36,315 nucleotides of DNA from Candidatus Methanophagales archaeon. GTDB lineage: Archaea > Halobacteriota > Syntropharchaeia > Alkanophagales > Methanospirareceae. Each line of letters opens with the position of its first letter. The stretch's first letter is position 1. Under the pieces are notes generated by a model. The model was not told the DNA's origin, made no database searches, and was given only the letters and a program-made list of their open reading frames with translations. This document shows positions 33,802 through 36,315 of this stretch, in pieces. Location of the stretch: NCBI GenBank assembly GCA_017883965.1, contig JAFNKG010000020.1:1-36315 (forward strand), written 5' to 3'. The position numbers were made by a program, and so were the translations under genes.

Positions 33802-34065
33802 TCACACATACATACTATCAACATGCTCAGGCGCATCAGGGTGCAATATATTATTCAGACACCACTCACAATATTGCACAGACCATTTCGATTCAACCGT
33901 ACACGGTCTCCCAAACTTGTCACGACCGTTATAATATACCAACGCCGTAACCTGTATGACATGACCCTCCTCATTACACCGGATGCATTGCCCTTCCCCC
34001 GGGTCTAATTTGAACCCCACTTTTTTTATTAATTCTTCAACTTCTTCAGGTGGCTCTTCACACAT
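33802..34065 (-). CDS. Small cysteine-rich protein, probable zinc ribbon
   Basis: The 87-residue protein has CIRC at residues 27-30 and CEWC at 66-69, a typical pair of zinc-ribbon knuckles about 35 residues apart, plus one more Cys at 55. Between them lies a beta-rich segment (HVIQVTALVYYNGRDKFGRP). The N-terminus is acidic and helical. GGAAGAGG serves as ribosome site, and a minus-strand TATA-like TTTTTATACTG is at about 34123-34133. I do not recognise the family. A nucleic-acid- or protein-binding role would be a guess. Confidence 0.65.
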   Translation of the reverse strand: MCEEPPEEVEELIKKVGFKLDPGEGQCIRCNEEGHVIQVTALVYYNGRDKFGRPCTVESKWSVQYCEWCLNNILHPDAPEHVDSMYV

Positions 34066-34529
34066 TTTAAAATGTCCTCTTCCGAAAGGTTGGAATGGAG
34101 ATGAACCTTACATCAAACGTTACAGTATAAAAAGCTTTCGGTCAATTATATATATTATGAAAGATGCCAAGTCGAAAAATCAAAATACCTCTCCCGCCAG
34201 ACCCCTTTAGGTCTTTTTTGGAGTTAAGAAGTGGTTGAGTTCCTTGTCCCTGACTTCCCCATCCCTCTCCCCTTCCACGGCGAAGAAGCGGAAGAAGAAG
34301 CGGAAGCGAAAGAAGAAGAACATGCGCGGAAGGGTATGGCTTGATGTTGAAGTGAAGAAAAAGAAGGACTTGTAGAAACCTTGCTATCTAAAGGTCGAGT
34401 TAGCGTGCGCATGACATCCTCTCAATATATCTCTTCAACATCCTATCCTGCAAAGCACTATATTTAAAAAGATAACTTCTAATAATCACCCACCGAAGTA
34501 AAAAAGTATATTAAAGGGGGAAAAGAGAA
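34066..34529. other. 464-base intergenic region, no confident gene
   Basis: This gap holds the minus-strand promoter of the small cysteine-rich gene, a terminator-like hairpin at 34199-34219 (AGACC/GGTCT followed by T6), and the ilvB promoter. Between 34235 and 34375 a 46-codon frame from TTG gives a Ser/Pro-rich start and a Lys/Arg-rich end. The alternative frame is Glu-rich, so this may only reflect an AG-rich stretch. I see nothing that I would call a gene. Confidence 0.5.
34458..34470 (+). promoter_or_regulatory. TATA-like box of ilvB
   Basis: CTATATTTAAAAA lies about 60 bases before the GTG start of ilvB, followed by a short leader with GGGGG as ribosome site. Confidence 0.5.
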
Positions 34530-36254
34530 GTGGCAAGAGTGAAGTTGAGCGGTGCGGAGATCGTGGTGGAGGAGTTGAAGAATGAAGGAGTGGAAGTAGC
34601 TTTTGGAATACCTGGAGGAGTTTTATTAGATTTATACGATGTGCTCTATGAGGAGAAAGAAATAAGGCATATATTGATGAGGCATGAGCAATGCGCGGCG
34701 CACGCGGCTGACGGCTATGCACGTGTGTCTGAGGGACCCGGCGTTTGTATCGCCACTTCGGGTCCCGGTGCCACGAACCTCGTTACTGGTCTGGCGAATG
34801 CGAGTATGGACTCTTCTCCAGTAGTGGCATTGACAGGGCAGGTGCCAACCGCTGCGATAGGAAGCAATGCATTCCAGGAAGCCAGCACCTTCACCATATC
34901 CATGCCCATCACAAAACACAATTTCCTCGTGAAGAAGACGTCGGATTTACCTAAGGTCATCCATAATGCGTTTTATATTGCTAATACCGGAAGGAAAGGA
35001 GTTGTTTTGATTGACCTCCCTAAGGACGTTTTGGCAGGTGTAACGGATGTGAATTTACATCCAAAGGAGACTTTTGTCGGCTATAAACCAAATATAAAAC
35101 CGAATCAGGTACAGACAAAGAAGGCAGCAGAGGTTTTAGCAAATGCGGATAGACCGCTCATATTGGCAGGAGGCGGTGTTATCATCGCGGGTGCTACGGA
35201 AGAGCTACGTTATTTAGCGGAATTCCTCGGTGCATCAGTAGTAACAACGCTTATGGGTAAAGGTGCTATTCCCGAGGGTCATCCATTCTGTCTCGGCATG
35301 GCTGGGATGCACGGGCATATATATGCGAACAGAGCGATTAACGAATGCGATGCACTGCTTGCGGTGGGGACGAGGTTCAGCGATAGAACTACGGGCTGGC
35401 AATTAGACCAGTTTGCTCCTGATGCAACATTGATACACGTGGATATAGATGCGGCTGAGATAAACAAGAACATACAGGTGGACATACCAATTGTGGGCGA
35501 TGTAAAGCTTGCGCTTTCTGATATGATAAAATGGCTGGAGAAGAAGAAAAAAACGGAGGGCAGTAGCAAGAGTGTGTGGGCGCAGAAGATAAGAGAGATG
35601 CATTCGGCTTGTGAAGATTGCATAAAAGATGTAAGGAGTCCCGGGTCGTCAATATCGGATATCTTAATAAAAACGATTAGTGGAATCCTTGATGACGATG
35701 CAATAGTTACAACGGAAGTGGGGCAGTGTCAGATGTTTGCAGCGCATTATTATATGACGAAGAAACCGCGCACTTTTATATCCTCCGGCGGGCTGGGAAC
35801 GATGGGATTTGGATTCCCCGCGGCGATAGGCGCAAAAGTTGCGGCGCCAGATAAGAAAGTCGTGGACATAGCAGGTGACGGAAGTTTCATGATGACTTGC
35901 CAGGACCTGGCGACCTGCGTTGAGAATGATATACCGGTTGTGGTATGCATCTTTCACAACAGGTATCTGGGTATGGTAAGGCAGTGGCAGGAGCTGTTCT
36001 TCGATAAGAAATACTCGCATACAGGTTTGGGAATAACGCCGGACTTTGTTAAGCTGGCGGAAGCGTTTGGGTGCTATGGAGAGCGAGTAGAAAAGCCGGA
36101 GGAGTTGAAGGACGCTTTAAATAACGCATTCGAGTCCGGAAAACCAGCAGTTATTGATATGGTCGTGGGTAAGGAGGACAAGGTATTGCCAATGATTCCG
36201 CCGGGTGGTGGTCTAACAGGAATGATAGGAACGGAAAAATGCAAACACGTATAA
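34530..36254 (+). CDS. ilvB: Acetolactate synthase, large (catalytic) subunit
   Basis: This 574-residue ThDP enzyme starts at GTG with GGGGG 9 bases upstream. The N-terminal domain has FGIPGGVLLDLYD and RHEQCAAHAADGYAR, with the catalytic Glu that activates ThDP. The FAD-type middle domain includes ILAGGGVIIAGA. The C-terminal domain has the ThDP/Mg site GDGSFMMTCQDLATC...FHNRYLGMVRQWQ. It joins two pyruvates, or pyruvate and 2-oxobutyrate, in branched-chain amino acid synthesis. The gene overlaps the regulatory subunit gene by 16 bases, so the subunits are co-translated. Full length and intact. Confidence 0.95.
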   Translation: MARVKLSGAEIVVEELKNEGVEVAFGIPGGVLLDLYDVLYEEKEIRHILMRHEQCAAHAADGYARVSEGPGVCIATSGPGATNLVTGLANASMDSSPVVALTGQVPTAAIGSNAFQEASTFTISMPITKHNFLVKKTSDLPKVIHNAFYIANTGRKGVVLIDLPKDVLAGVTDVNLHPKETFVGYKPNIKPNQVQTKKAAEVLANADRPLILAGGGVIIAGATEELRYLAEFLGASVVTTLMGKGAIPEGHPFCLGMAGMHGHIYANRAINECDALLAVGTRFSDRTTGWQLDQFAPDATLIHVDIDAAEINKNIQVDIPIVGDVKLALSDMIKWLEKKKKTEGSSKSVWAQKIREMHSACEDCIKDVRSPGSSISDILIKTISGILDDDAIVTTEVGQCQMFAAHYYMTKKPRTFISSGGLGTMGFGFPAAIGAKVAAPDKKVVDIAGDGSFMMTCQDLATCVENDIPVVVCIFHNRYLGMVRQWQELFFDKKYSHTGLGITPDFVKLAEAFGCYGERVEKPEELKDALNNAFESGKPAVIDMVVGKEDKVLPMIPPGGGLTGMIGTEKCKHV

Positions 36255-36315
36255 TTTCGTTATTGGTGGAGGATAATCCGGGAGTGCTTACGAGAATGTC
36301 GGGCATGTTCACGAT
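36239..36315 (+). CDS. ilvN: Acetolactate synthase, small (regulatory) subunit, 5' part
   Basis: From the ATG at 36239, inside the end of ilvB, the frame reads MQTRIISLLVEDNPGVLTRM and runs off the window. This is the first strand and helix of the ACT domain that binds valine for feedback inhibition. The position after ilvB confirms the call; the rest is outside the window. Confidence 0.9.
   Translation, partial: MQTRIISLLVEDNPGVLTRMSGMFT

Noticed and set aside
34144-34219. Possible small RNA between a TATA-like box and a terminator-like hairpin
   Set aside because: The implied transcript would be about 40 bases, and no C/D or H/ACA box can be found.

Overview
The window looks like a chromosomal segment of a methanogen- or ANME-related euryarchaeon. 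The placement rests on archaeal-only core genes: a KH/beta-CASP terminator nuclease (aCPSF1), aIF5A, a 20S proteasome beta subunit, the archaeal shikimate-entry pair (ADH synthase plus DHQ synthase II), a RibL-type FAD synthase, an archaeal Rqc2 and a methanofuran-type ATP-grasp ligase (MfnD). AT-rich TATA-like boxes sit close upstream of many starts. An exact lineage (for example ANME-1 / Syntrophoarchaeia) is inference only.

Layout. 1-1800 is a mobile-element scar: the 3' part of an IS transposase cut into a TIR-like gene, three operator-like dyads upstream of that gene, the C-terminal stub of a tyrosine recombinase, a small copy of the 3' end of the DHQ synthase gene, and a DUF5678/retropepsin-like pair. 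1827-9874 is minus-strand core: DHQ synthase II and ADH synthase, aCPSF1, then a compact six-gene run (repeat protein, MfnD, JAMM protease, RibL, NikR, proteasome beta). At 9984 on the plus strand is a 28-residue, very basic AURKAIP1/COX24-like protein that seems to start with ATT behind a perfect Shine-Dalgarno sequence. Next come a CNNM-type membrane protein (minus) and a plus-strand block with aIF5A, a small EF-Tu-domain protein, a four-CBS protein, a hypothetical protein and glycyl-tRNA synthetase.

14992-15599 is a DUF433/DUF5615 toxin-antitoxin pair whose toxin is frameshifted. A cysteine-rich conserved protein and Nnr follow. 18158-24945 is a two-gene defence module: a PLD-nuclease/SNF2-ATPase and an Eco57I-like adenine methylase. 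Beyond it lie a diverged copy of the thrC 3' end, a vapB-like antitoxin, a 10-codon vapC stub, and intact thrC. A GlcF-like Fe-S protein and a GlcD-like flavoprotein follow, separated by a DUF4258/DUF2283 pair. Then come a GNAT acetyltransferase, hairpin-rich intergenic repeats, an 8Fe ferredoxin with an AMMECR1 protein, tRNA-Leu(CAA), archaeal Rqc2, a small cysteine-rich protein, and ilvB with the start of ilvN.

The most striking pattern is that small two-gene cassettes sit directly behind the 3' ends of core genes. In two cases (DHQ synthase and thrC) a degenerate copy of that 3' end lies on the far side of the cassette, and at one of them a recombinase stub lies alongside. This suggests repeated site-specific or homology-driven cassette insertion at gene 3' ends.
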